In this document: positions 41,772 to 50,066 of the stretch, piece by piece | How positions within the stretch are numbered: position 1 is the first letter of the stretch | How the letters are laid out: each line of letters begins with the position of its first letter | Source: Gordonia sp. OPL2 | Lineage (GTDB): Bacteria; Actinomycetota; Actinomycetes; Mycobacteriales; Mycobacteriaceae | DNA: 64,000 nt | NCBI RefSeq assembly: GCF_003797825.1 | Contig: NZ_RKME01000004.1 | Coordinates: 1-64,000 of the forward strand | Direction of reading: 5' to 3' | Notes under the pieces: generated by a model | Databases searched by the model: none | The model's input: the letters and a program-made list of their open reading frames with translations, nothing else | What the model was told of the DNA's origin: nothing | Translations under genes and position numbers: made by a program

Positions 41772-42637
41772 CCCCCGCTGAGCCCCTGTCCGATTCGGCC
41801 GCAATGGAATTCGGTCCGCCGACCCTCATCGCATCCGACGTCGACGGCACCCTGATCGACGACCAGAACCGCGTGTCGCGGCGCACCATCGACGTCATCG
41901 GAGCGGCCATCGGGGCAGGCTCCGAGTTCGTCCTCGCGACGGGACGCCCGCCACGATGGATCGCCGAGATCAGCGATCAGTTCGACGACACATCCGCGCA
42001 CGTGCGGTATGCGGTGTGCGCGAACGGCGCCATCCTGTACGACGTCGAGCATGACCGGGTCCTGTCGGCCGCGACGCTTGCACCGGACGTTCTCGAGAAG
42101 CTCGTCGAGCGGGCATACGCACGAATCCCGGGCTGCGGTATCGCCGCGGAGCGTGTCGGCGAATCCGCCTACGACGCCGCGACACCGCCGTTCGTCGCGA
42201 CCTCGGGCTACCGGCACGCATGGTTGAACCCCGATCACATCGAAGTGGGGGACGACGATGTGTACGCCAAGCCTGCGGTGAAACTGCTTGTCCGGCAACC
42301 GGACATGCGCAGCGACGAGATGGCGGCACGCCTGAAGGACGCGGTCGGCGACCTCGCCCAGATCACCTTCTCCACCGACAACGGCCTCATCGAACTCTCG
42401 CTCCCCGATACGCACAAGGCGTCCGGACTGCAGACCCTCGTCGGCCTCGCCGGCCTGACCGACACGGCGACAGTCGCTTTCGGTGACATGCCCAACGACG
42501 TCGAGATGCTGACCTGGGCGGGCCACGGCGTCGCGATGTCACACGGGCACCCGGCTGCGCTGGCGGCTGCCGACGAGATCACGGTCGGCAACAACGAGCA
42601 CGGAGTCGCCCGGGTGCTCGAGCGGTGGTTCGGGTAG
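41768..42637 (+). CDS. Cof-type HAD phosphatase (Rv3813 type)
   Basis: 289 residues. The HAD motif 1 is SDVDGTL with D24 and D26. ATGRPPRW is motif 2. The late GDMPNDVEML gives motif 4 of the Cof (type IIB) group, with a large C2 cap between (about 90-190). It removes phosphate from a small metabolite. Starting at GTG 41768 it overlaps the acyltransferase stop (GTGA) and is probably in the same operon, so the pathway may include acylation and dephosphorylation of a phospholipid or sugar intermediate. Confidence 0.88.
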   Translation: MTPAEPLSDSAAMEFGPPTLIASDVDGTLIDDQNRVSRRTIDVIGAAIGAGSEFVLATGRPPRWIAEISDQFDDTSAHVRYAVCANGAILYDVEHDRVLSAATLAPDVLEKLVERAYARIPGCGIAAERVGESAYDAATPPFVATSGYRHAWLNPDHIEVGDDDVYAKPAVKLLVRQPDMRSDEMAARLKDAVGDLAQITFSTDNGLIELSLPDTHKASGLQTLVGLAGLTDTATVAFGDMPNDVEMLTWAGHGVAMSHGHPAALAAADEITVGNNEHGVARVLERWFG

Positions 42638-42910
42638 TCGCGCGGCTGAATCGGCGATCCAGGGCAATAGCCCGCGGTATGCGCGGACTCTTGCCACGGA
42701 TCGGTGGGGCGCGATCGCCTCGGCTGTAGTCGAGCTGCTCGAGCGCATCCACTGATCCGTTCTTGTCGGTGGGGTGTCGTAGGTTGGTTTCTGCAGGACC
42801 GAGATGATGATTGTCGAGGCGGACGCCCGTGAGCGGGTGGCGGCTTCTTTCCAGAGGTATGTGAGACCGGTGGTGCTGCGGTCGTATCCGTATCTCTGGA
42901 AGGTGTTGCC

Positions 42911-44521
42911 GTGGCTGCTGTCGCTGGGTGGGAGATGTCGCGGTGGTGGCGTGCCCGCTCGCCGTGGCCGGATCTGCCGGCGTTGTATACCGGTGATGTG
43001 CACGCCGATGACGTGACTGATCTGATCGGTACCCATGTCAACGAGTTGCTGGGGTCGATGGCCTCCACCCAGCGTGCCCGTTCGTACCTCGCATGGCACA
43101 ACTATCAACTGGCTGCAGAGTTGCATCGTCGCTTGGTCGGTGACAGCGACGAACACGACTTCCTTGTGGTGGATGGCCTGGCGGATTGCGCCGCCCGGAT
43201 TGCGGTGGCGTTAGCGATCACTCAGTACGCCGCTGAACAGCTCCTCGCCCAGGCGGTCGCCCTGCGTGATCGGCTGCCGCAGGTGTCGCAGCGGTTGCGG
43301 GAGGGTCGGATCTCGCCGGAGCGGGTGATCGCGGTGATCGCGCGTACGGATTTGATCGATGGTGCGGACTGCGCGGGCGAGGTGGATGCGCAGATCGCTG
43401 CGGAGTTGGATCTGCATGATGGTGCGTGGTCGGCGGAACGGCTGCGGGACATGGTTGATCGGATCGTCTACCGGCATGATCCGGATGCGGTGCGTGAACG
43501 TCGCCGTCGGGCGTTGGATGCACGCGACAGTTGGGTCGAGGCCAAAGCGGACGGTGTGGCGAAGGTGGCGGCCACGATGAGCGCGGAGAACGCCCGAATA
43601 TCGAGGGAGAACATCGGCGCCCTGGCTGGGTCGACGTGCCCGGATGATCCTCGCACGATCGCCCAGCGCCGTTCGGATGCCGCGTTCGCCCTGATGTCGC
43701 AAACCAGCTTTGCATGCCTGTGTGGTCAGGAAGACTGTCCTGCCGAGATTCCCGAACCGGGGGTCGCCGCGTCGGCGTCGAAGATCCTGATCCATGTGGT
43801 GGCCGACGAGAGGACGATCGCGGGGCAGGCCGACAACGCCGGGTTCGTCGCGGGGCACGGTGTCATCTCCGGGGAGCATGTGCGTGATCTCGCGGCCCGC
43901 CCGGACGCGGTCATCAAGCCGATCGTGCCGCCGGGCACCCCACAGAACACCGACGGCACCTGGACGCTGCCCGCGCATCAACCGTCGAATCCGTATCGAC
44001 CGTCGGCCGCGTTGGACACCTACATCCGCGTGCGGGATGGGCACAGTGTGGTGCCCGGCAATGCCACATCAGCGTTCGCGGGCGATGTCGATCATGTATG
44101 GGAGTACAACCACGCCGACCCTTCCGCCGGTGGTCAGACGCTGCCGGAGAATCTCAACGTCAAGGATCGGTTCTTCCACATCCTCAAGACCTTCGGCTCC
44201 TGGGTCGATGACCAATACCGCGACCGACGGGGCCGGCTACGGCAGGAGTTCATCACGCCGGAGGGTTTGGTGCTGAGCGGTGATCCCGAGAACGTGGAGA
44301 TGCTGTTTCCCGGGTTGCGGAGGATCCGCTTTGCTCCACAGGAAGCGCCGCCGCGAGGTGCTGGTGCGGGCGGCTCGGCGCCCGATGATCAGCCGCCACC
44401 GGCCCGTCGCCGCACCCGCCTGGCCGACAAACACGCCCGCCGCGAACAGGAGCGCGAACGCAACCGCAGACGACGCGAACGAGCAGAAAGAGAAGGCAAC
44501 ACACCTGATTCCGCCGAATGA
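42911..44521 (+). CDS. DUF222 / HNH-type (13E12 repeat family) protein
   Basis: 536 residues. The N-terminal half is the DUF222 helical domain, with SMASTQRARSYLAWHNYQLAAELHRRL, then DGLADCAARIAVALAITQYAAEQLLAQAVALRDRLPQVSQRL. It resembles the mycobacterial 13E12-type proteins that carry a C-terminal HNH nuclease. The HNH part here (GDVDHVWEYNHADPSAGGQTLPENLNVKDRFFHILKTF) keeps DxDH and an N but the final His environment is altered. The N-terminal third uses more T-ending codons (GAT, GGT) than its neighbours, suggesting transfer. A GTG start at 42911 has GGAAGG 8 bases before it. The 273 bp upstream hold no recognised gene. Confidence 0.75.
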   Translation: MAAVAGWEMSRWWRARSPWPDLPALYTGDVHADDVTDLIGTHVNELLGSMASTQRARSYLAWHNYQLAAELHRRLVGDSDEHDFLVVDGLADCAARIAVALAITQYAAEQLLAQAVALRDRLPQVSQRLREGRISPERVIAVIARTDLIDGADCAGEVDAQIAAELDLHDGAWSAERLRDMVDRIVYRHDPDAVRERRRRALDARDSWVEAKADGVAKVAATMSAENARISRENIGALAGSTCPDDPRTIAQRRSDAAFALMSQTSFACLCGQEDCPAEIPEPGVAASASKILIHVVADERTIAGQADNAGFVAGHGVISGEHVRDLAARPDAVIKPIVPPGTPQNTDGTWTLPAHQPSNPYRPSAALDTYIRVRDGHSVVPGNATSAFAGDVDHVWEYNHADPSAGGQTLPENLNVKDRFFHILKTFGSWVDDQYRDRRGRLRQEFITPEGLVLSGDPENVEMLFPGLRRIRFAPQEAPPRGAGAGGSAPDDQPPPARRRTRLADKHARREQERERNRRRRERAEREGNTPDSAE

Positions 44522-44583
44522 GCCATTCGATCTCACTGGGCGCATCCATGTCGCCGGCGCGCCCGAGGTTCTACCGTGCGTGC

Positions 44584-45522
44584 ATGACAGCAGCAGACAC
44601 CTCCATCCGAACCTCCACCGCACGATCAGAGTTCGGCCCCGACGCGACCAGCAACTCGATCGACGTGCTCGACTCCAGCCTGCACTGGGTCGAGCACGGC
44701 ACCGGGTCACCGATCGTCTTCCTCCACGGCAACCCGACGAGCTCGTTCCTGTGGCGCGGTGTGTTCACCGGCCTCCGCGGACGGGGGCGGCTCCTCGCGC
44801 TCGACCTCATCGGGTTCGGTGACTCCGGAAAGCCCGACATCGACTACACCCTCGACGACCACCAGGGGTACGTCGACGCCTGGTTCGACGCGCTCGACCT
44901 CACCGACGTCACGCTGGTGCTGCAGGACTACGGCGCGGCCTTCGGATTGACCTGGGCGCGCCGACATCCCGACCGAGTGAAAGCCGTCGTGCTCGCCGAG
45001 CCGGTGATCCGTCCGATAGCCTCCGCCGATCTGCCGGAGCAATTCGTCGCCCTCCGCGGAGAGGTCCTCAAAGACGTTGTGGGCGAACAGATCGTCCTCG
45101 AGGAGAACCAATTCATCACCGAACTCCTGCCGAGCGCTGTGCTGGGTGGACTGACTCCGGAGGTCCAGGAGGTGTACGCGGCGCCGTTCCCGACGGCGAA
45201 CAGTCGCAAGCCGATTCTGGTGTTCCCCCGTGCGCTCCCGGTCGACGCCCGGCCGCAGTCGACGGTGGACTTCCTCGCCGCCAACGAGTCGTGGCTCGCC
45301 GAGTCCGAGGTGCCGAAGACCCTGTTGACATTCGAACCCGGCTTCCTGCTCACCCCGGAGATCGTCGACTGGGCGCGGCGGAACATCGCGAACCTGACCG
45401 TCCAGTCCGGCGGGGCCGGTTCACATTACGTCCAGGAGGACGCCCCCGACGCGATCGCCTCGGCTGTCGCCGAGCTACTCGACCGCACCTCCGACCGCAG
45501 TTCCCCCGACCGCACGGCCTGA
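44584..45522 (+). CDS. haloalkane-dehalogenase-like alpha/beta hydrolase
   Basis: 312 residues resembling DhaA/LinB haloalkane dehalogenases: HGNPTSSFLWR (the halide-binding Asn is N50) and LDLIGFGDSGKP. The nucleophile is D115 in LQDYGAAFG. In known dehalogenases the residue after the nucleophile is Trp, which helps hold the halide; here it is Tyr (Y116). The late His in GAGSHYVQEDAPD is the expected base. Dehalogenase activity is therefore uncertain, and an epoxide- or ester-type hydrolase is possible. ATG 44584 is the best start. The last 97 bases overlap, antisense, the end of the flavin monooxygenase gene. Confidence 0.8.
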   Translation: MTAADTSIRTSTARSEFGPDATSNSIDVLDSSLHWVEHGTGSPIVFLHGNPTSSFLWRGVFTGLRGRGRLLALDLIGFGDSGKPDIDYTLDDHQGYVDAWFDALDLTDVTLVLQDYGAAFGLTWARRHPDRVKAVVLAEPVIRPIASADLPEQFVALRGEVLKDVVGEQIVLEENQFITELLPSAVLGGLTPEVQEVYAAPFPTANSRKPILVFPRALPVDARPQSTVDFLAANESWLAESEVPKTLLTFEPGFLLTPEIVDWARRNIANLTVQSGGAGSHYVQEDAPDAIASAVAELLDRTSDRSSPDRTA

Positions 45523-46661
45523 CCGGGCCATCCCGCGCCCCGTCCGACCCCTCGTGCGGTCAGACGGGGCGCGACCGCGCGGACGACATCCTCGGCGCCG
45601 CCCGGATTGTGGGAGAACTTCACCACGAATCCATCGCAGGCCTCGTCGTCGATCCACTCGTTCATGACGGCGGCGACCTTGTCCGCGGTTCCGGTGAGGG
45701 CGAGATGACCACGGCTGCCGGCGATGCGGTCGACGAGGCCTCGCCACGTCGCCGACGGTCCCAGGGACTCCGCGAGCTCGGCGAGGACTGCGGCCCGACT
45801 GCGAATCCCGTTGTGCGCGGGATCGAAGGCGACTGCATCCAGCGGCGAGTCCAGTCCTGCCGCCGGCAGCGAGACCCCGTACGCCGACAACATGTGTCGC
45901 GCGGCGCCGACGGTCACCAGCGAGTTCAGATGTTCGCGCAGGGCGACGGCGTCGTCGTCGGTCTCGCCGACGGTTATCAGAACGCCCGGCAGGACGCGGA
46001 TCTCGTCCGGGTCGCGGCCGATCATCATGGCGCGTTGTCGGATGTCGGCGCGGTAGGCTGCCGCGGCCTGCTTGTGCGGTGTCGCAGTGAAGATCACCTC
46101 GGCATGGCGAGCCGCGAACTCACGTCCGCGTTCGGACGCGCCGGCCTGCGCGAAAAGAGGTCGTCGTCCCTGCTCCGCCCAGCGCCGCGACAACTCGTCC
46201 ACCACCGTGTCGGCCGTCTCGTACCGCGCGTCGTGCTGTTCGACGACGCCCCCGCCGAACGCGTGTGCCGTCGCGGGGGCGCCGGTGGTCACGATGTTCC
46301 AGCCGATCCTGCCGCCGGACAGGTCATACAGTGTCGAGAAGCTGCGGTAGAGCTGGTCGACCGTCGCGAAGACGGTCGACCCGGTGACGACGACACCGAT
46401 GTCGGGAACGGACGCAAACAGATGTGCGGCCAGCGTCGTGGGTTCGAACGGCCAGCGGACGACGTCGCGCACGATCGGGTCGTAGCCGACGAAATCGGCG
46501 AAGAACACCGCGTCGAAACCGCCGTCCCGGGCGAGCCGGGTGCGCTCGACATAGTAGGACGGGTCAGCCAGCCGGTCGACGGCCGATCCGGGAAGTCGCC
46601 ACGCACCCTCGTGATCACCACTGTGGTGGAACTCCGCGAAGAGCAACGGGATCGGACTCAA
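45426..46661 (-). CDS. flavin-dependent (luciferase-like) monooxygenase, NtaA/SnaA/DszA type
   Basis: 411 residues. LLFAEFHHSGDHEGAWRLP and TRLARDGGFDAVFFADFVGY start the fold; RIGWNIVTTG is the flavin-site signature and LFAQAGASERGREFAARHAEVIF the next. The family (NtaA, SnaA, DszA) uses FMNH2 and oxygen from a separate reductase to oxidise sulfones, sulfonates or amine acids. The start is TTG at 46661, supported by GGAGGTG at 46666-46672 and a 4-bp overlap with the stop of the gene upstream. The last 30 residues are Ser/Gly/Ala-rich and lie opposite the dehalogenase gene, so they may be non-conserved. Confidence 0.85.
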   Translation of the reverse strand: MSPIPLLFAEFHHSGDHEGAWRLPGSAVDRLADPSYYVERTRLARDGGFDAVFFADFVGYDPIVRDVVRWPFEPTTLAAHLFASVPDIGVVVTGSTVFATVDQLYRSFSTLYDLSGGRIGWNIVTTGAPATAHAFGGGVVEQHDARYETADTVVDELSRRWAEQGRRPLFAQAGASERGREFAARHAEVIFTATPHKQAAAAYRADIRQRAMMIGRDPDEIRVLPGVLITVGETDDDAVALREHLNSLVTVGAARHMLSAYGVSLPAAGLDSPLDAVAFDPAHNGIRSRAAVLAELAESLGPSATWRGLVDRIAGSRGHLALTGTADKVAAVMNEWIDDEACDGFVVKFSHNPGGAEDVVRAVAPRLTARGVGRGAGWPGQAVRSGELRSEVRSSSSATAEAIASGASSWT

Positions 46662-47149
46662 CGAACACCTCCGGGATCGACGACGGGAACGACTCCCTGG
46701 GGACCGGCACACACATCGAGCGGCGAGTCCACCGCGAACCAGGTGCCGTGCACATGCACCGGCATGACGCGGTCGGTATCGACGTGAAGCCCCGCCGCAC
46801 GATCGTTGACGACGGCATCCGGTGCCCACGACGTGAGCAGCGCCGCGACGATGTGGACGGCCTCGTCCCGCCGGGTGTCGACCGGATCGTCCGGCCACCA
46901 GTCGATCCGGCCGCCGGAGATCTTGTCGAGCGCCGCCAGGCGGCGGGCGACGAGGTACGGATGCCACTGGTCGGTCGGTACGCGTATGAGTATTTGGATG
47001 CTCGACGTCGCGCTGGCAACGGCAGAGGCGAGCACGAACGGGTCGACTGCCGACGACCCGTCCGCGCCGACCACCACCGTTCGATGACCCTGTTCCTCTG
47101 CGCGGACGGCTCGGTCGATCGGACTCAGTTCGAGGCCGGGGCGGCTCAC
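46658..47149 (-). CDS. truncated luciferase-like protein
   Basis: 163 residues. It looks like the middle of a bacterial-luciferase-type monooxygenase. PFVLASAVASATSSIQILIRVPTDQWHPYLVARRLAALDKISGGRIDWWPDDPVDTRRDEAVHIVAALLTSW matches the usual region of LLM enzymes where the substrate channel forms, and PQGVVPVVDPGG corresponds to the PQGrPvl stretch. The N-terminal barrel strands and the C-terminal third are missing, so it cannot form a full barrel alone. It is tightly coupled: its GTG overlaps the SDR stop and its TGA overlaps the monooxygenase start. It may be a degenerate copy or a structural partner. Confidence 0.6.
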   Translation of the reverse strand: MSRPGLELSPIDRAVRAEEQGHRTVVVGADGSSAVDPFVLASAVASATSSIQILIRVPTDQWHPYLVARRLAALDKISGGRIDWWPDDPVDTRRDEAVHIVAALLTSWAPDAVVNDRAAGLHVDTDRVMPVHVHGTWFAVDSPLDVCAGPQGVVPVVDPGGVR

Positions 47150-47892
47150 CGACGGAACTCCCCGAGATAGCGGCCACCGTCGGCGATGAACTCCGACCCC
47201 GTGGAGAACCGTGAATGCTCGGAGAGCAGGAAGACGACCAACGAGCTGATGTCTTCCGGCAGCCCTGCCTCCCGGATCACCTGGTTCGGCAGGACTGTGC
47301 TGTCGAGGCCGTCGATGAAGGGCGTGACGACACGGCCGGGATGCACGGAGTTGACGCGAATTCCCCAGGGGCCCAGATCCAGTGCGGCCGAGCGCGTGAG
47401 GCCGCGCACCGCCCACTTCGAGGTCACGTAGGCGACGTGATCGTGGATTCCGAGCAGCCCGGCCACCGACGAGATGTTGACGATGCTGCCGCCCCCACTG
47501 TCCCGCAGGGCGGGCGCCACCGCCGCGATACCCAGCAGACTGCCCTCGACGTTGACCGCCTGCACCGTCCGGAACTCGTCGATCGACGTGTCGGTCACCG
47601 AGCCACTGCCGAACACCCCGGCATTGTTGACCAGGCCGCGTACCGGGCCGAGTCCGGCCGCGAGGTCGGTGATCCGTTGCCAGTCGGCGGGTTCGGTGAC
47701 GTCGAGAGAGGTCGCGCCGGCCGCGGCGCCGAGGGATTCGGCAACCGCGGTCACACCGTCGACGTCGATGTCACCGAGTACTACACGACCTCCTGCCGCG
47801 ACGATCGCCCGCGCGTGCTCGGCACCCATCCCCCGTGCCGCGCCCGAGACGATGACGACCCGGCCCGCCAGCGTGTCGGTGGTGAACGACAT
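47146..47892 (-). CDS. SDR-family oxidoreductase
   Basis: 248 residues of a classical SDR. VSGAARGMG near residue 15 is the NAD(P)-binding turn, NNAG near 90, a serine in IVNISSVAGLLG and YVTSKWAV the catalytic Tyr/Lys. The C-terminus SEHSRFSTGSEFIADGGRYLG is typical of 3-oxoacyl-ACP reductase-like members. It is probably an alcohol or ketone dehydrogenase acting with the oxidases around it. The stop overlaps the start of the truncated luciferase gene, and it begins directly at the acyl-CoA dehydrogenase-like gene stop. Confidence 0.85.
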   Translation of the reverse strand: MSFTTDTLAGRVVIVSGAARGMGAEHARAIVAAGGRVVLGDIDVDGVTAVAESLGAAAGATSLDVTEPADWQRITDLAAGLGPVRGLVNNAGVFGSGSVTDTSIDEFRTVQAVNVEGSLLGIAAVAPALRDSGGGSIVNISSVAGLLGIHDHVAYVTSKWAVRGLTRSAALDLGPWGIRVNSVHPGRVVTPFIDGLDSTVLPNQVIREAGLPEDISSLVVFLLSEHSRFSTGSEFIADGGRYLGEFRR

Positions 47893-49077
47893 CTACTGCA
47901 ATCCGAGCGCGAACGTACCGACGAACGCGCGGACGGTGTCGGAGTTCGGCGGGTGGAATGCGCCGGCCCGGACATCCCGGTAGAGTCGCTCGAGTTCGTT
48001 GCGCTTGTGCAGCGAGCCGGCGCCAGCGATCTCGAGTGCGAGGTCGGTGACCAGTCGCGCTGTGCGCGTTCCGTTCTCCTTCGCCGCGAACAGTCGCAGC
48101 AGGGTCCGCTCGCCGAGATCCTCACCGGCGGTGAGAGAGGTCGTCAGATCGTCGAGTTGACCGCGGGTGCCCTCGAGGGCGAGTTCGGCCTCGGCGACGT
48201 GGTACTGCGTGAACGGCTTGTGCGCGACCGATTCCCCCGCGAGACTGAGCGAGCTGCGGGCCTGTGCCGATGCGATGGCGAGATCCACTGCCCGGCGACC
48301 GATCCCGAGATAGATGTTGCCGAGCAACGGCAGCACCCAGGGGAAGATCCCGGCCACGTATCCGGTGGGCGGCGTGCCCAGATCGACGATCCCGACGGTG
48401 CGGTCGGCCGGGACGAACACGTCCTCGAGGTGGGTGTCGTGGCTGGCCGTGGCCCGCACGCCCAGCGTGTCCCAGGTCTCGACCGTGGACACGCCGGCCT
48501 CGTCGCGACGGATGAAGGTGTGCACGATCTTCGGGTGATCAGGGTCGGAGTTGTCGCGCGCGTGCACGCCGAGCCAGTCCCACGCCGGTGACAGGGACGT
48601 GAAGATCTTGTGTCCGCTGATCCGGTAGCCACCGTCGACGGGGGTCGCGGATGTCGTGGAGTCGTCGATGACCAGATCATTGCCGGGTTCGCCGTGACCG
48701 GCCGCGATGACCTTGCCGGCGACGATCTCCTCGGCCAGCCACGCCAGGTCGGTGTTGCCGGCGTTCAGTTGATCGGCGAGCGGTCCCGTCCAGTAGAGGT
48801 GCATGTTCACGCCCAGCGCGGTGGCCGGCGCGAACGACGCCAGCCGCCGCTGCTCCCGGTTGAGCTGATGCAGGGACAGCCCGAGACCGCCGTGCTCGGT
48901 GGGGATGGCGGCGCGCAGGTAGCCGAGGTCGCGGAGTTCGGCGAGATCCTCGGCGAAGAACGCGTTGTCGCGGTCGTATCCGGCCGCACGTTCGCGGAAC
49001 CGCTCGAGGGTGTCCTCGGGAAGAAGGTACTCGTCCGACTGCTGCACACCGGAGCGTGCCGTCCTGGTTTTGGTCAT
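47893..49077 (-). CDS. acyl-CoA dehydrogenase-fold flavoprotein (SfnB/DszC-like)
   Basis: 394 residues. The acyl-CoA dehydrogenase fold is clear: LGYLRAAIPTEHGGLGLSLHQL at the N-terminal domain, VDGGYRISGHKIFTSLSP in the beta domain and GAGSLHKRNELERLYRDVRAGAFHPPNSD near the end. The closing HPPN-D segment with no usual catalytic Glu fits the SfnB/DszC group, flavin enzymes that oxygenate sulfur compounds, rather than fatty-acid dehydrogenases. ATG 49077 has GAAAGGA upstream. It is divergent from the LysR gene with 41 bp between, the classic regulator arrangement. Confidence 0.85.
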   Translation of the reverse strand: MTKTRTARSGVQQSDEYLLPEDTLERFRERAAGYDRDNAFFAEDLAELRDLGYLRAAIPTEHGGLGLSLHQLNREQRRLASFAPATALGVNMHLYWTGPLADQLNAGNTDLAWLAEEIVAGKVIAAGHGEPGNDLVIDDSTTSATPVDGGYRISGHKIFTSLSPAWDWLGVHARDNSDPDHPKIVHTFIRRDEAGVSTVETWDTLGVRATASHDTHLEDVFVPADRTVGIVDLGTPPTGYVAGIFPWVLPLLGNIYLGIGRRAVDLAIASAQARSSLSLAGESVAHKPFTQYHVAEAELALEGTRGQLDDLTTSLTAGEDLGERTLLRLFAAKENGTRTARLVTDLALEIAGAGSLHKRNELERLYRDVRAGAFHPPNSDTVRAFVGTFALGLQ

Positions 49078-49118
49078 GCTGATTCCTTTCGTGGTCCGCG
49101 GCGTGGTCGACGCGGACG

Positions 49119-50066
49119 ATGGGGGTGGTGAGAACCGAACAGGTACGCGCGGTGCTGGCGATCGCCGAGACGGCGTCGTTCCGTGCCGCCGCGATCCGGC
49201 TCGGCATGAGTCAGTCGGCACTCAGCGCGACCGTGCGCCGCCTCGAAGACGAACTCGGCGTCACGTTGTTGACGCGTTCGCACGACGGCACCCACCTCAG
49301 TCCGGCCGGTACCGCTGCACTGCGTGCGATGCGCGCGATCTGCGCCGCCGACGAGGACCTTCGCACCACCGTGCGCGCGTACGCCGCGGGAGGGACGGAA
49401 CTCATCCGGGTGGCCGCGGTCACCGCCGCGATCAACACCGTGCTGCCCGGCTGCCTCAATGACCTCGTCGTGGACCCCGGCGTCGAGGTCCAGGTCCGGA
49501 TCGGTGGCTCGGGTGATGTGATCGACCAGATCCGTTCCGGGCGCGCCGACCTCGGGCTGATCACCCTCGAGCACGGCGCGCATCCCGTAGACGGCGTCCG
49601 GATGCACACGCTGTTGTTGTCGCCGATGGGGGTCGTGGTGCCGGCCGGTCACCGGCTCGCGGCGCAACCGGAGGTGCGCGTCATCGACCTGACCGGCGAA
49701 CGTGTCGTCAACTTCCGTGCGGGCTACATGATGCATCGGGTGGCAACCGGACTGCTCGACGTCACCGACGTGCGGGTGGTCTCCCACGTGGAGTCCACAC
49801 CCGACGCGGTGCGTCTCGTCGCCGCCGGGGTGGGCGTCTGCCTGCTGCCCGGATTCAGTGTGGCCGAGCGCGATCCGGTGGTGTGGCGCGAGTTCGTCGG
49901 CGTCGATGCGCCGATCACGTTGGCGCTCATCGTCGCCGCCGACGCCGCGCCCACCGACCGGGTGCGACGTCTCGGCCGGGAGCTCCGACGCCGATCGGCG
50001 TCGAGCGATCCGCACGGCGGTCACCATCCGGCCTCGGCGAACACGACAGTCCGCGTGACGGTGTAG
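49119..50066 (+). CDS. LysR-family regulator
   Basis: 315 residues. The HTH is RAVLAIAETASFRAAAIRLGMSQSALSATVRRLEDELGVTLLTRS. The effector-binding part follows, with the VQVRIGGSGDVIDQIRSGRADLGLI strand pattern. It is divergently transcribed from the SfnB-like gene with a 41-bp gap, so it very probably controls that operon. The ATG at 49119 or GTG at 49128 can start it. Its final 46 bases overlap, antisense, the end of the aldehyde dehydrogenase gene. Confidence 0.88.
   Translation: MGVVRTEQVRAVLAIAETASFRAAAIRLGMSQSALSATVRRLEDELGVTLLTRSHDGTHLSPAGTAALRAMRAICAADEDLRTTVRAYAAGGTELIRVAAVTAAINTVLPGCLNDLVVDPGVEVQVRIGGSGDVIDQIRSGRADLGLITLEHGAHPVDGVRMHTLLLSPMGVVVPAGHRLAAQPEVRVIDLTGERVVNFRAGYMMHRVATGLLDVTDVRVVSHVESTPDAVRLVAAGVGVCLLPGFSVAERDPVVWREFVGVDAPITLALIVAADAAPTDRVRRLGRELRRRSASSDPHGGHHPASANTTVRVTV

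Noticed and set aside
42804..43016. A 70-residue open frame overlapping the start of the HNH gene
   Set aside because: It begins like a protein (MMIVEADARERV) but turns Arg/Gly-rich after 40 codons and has no ribosome site. A frameshifted extension of the HNH gene is possible but not supported.
46662..47177. N-terminal extension of the flavin monooxygenase to 583 residues
   Set aside because: The extension is Arg/Pro-rich and overlaps the truncated luciferase gene; the TTG at 46661 with a strong ribosome site is better.
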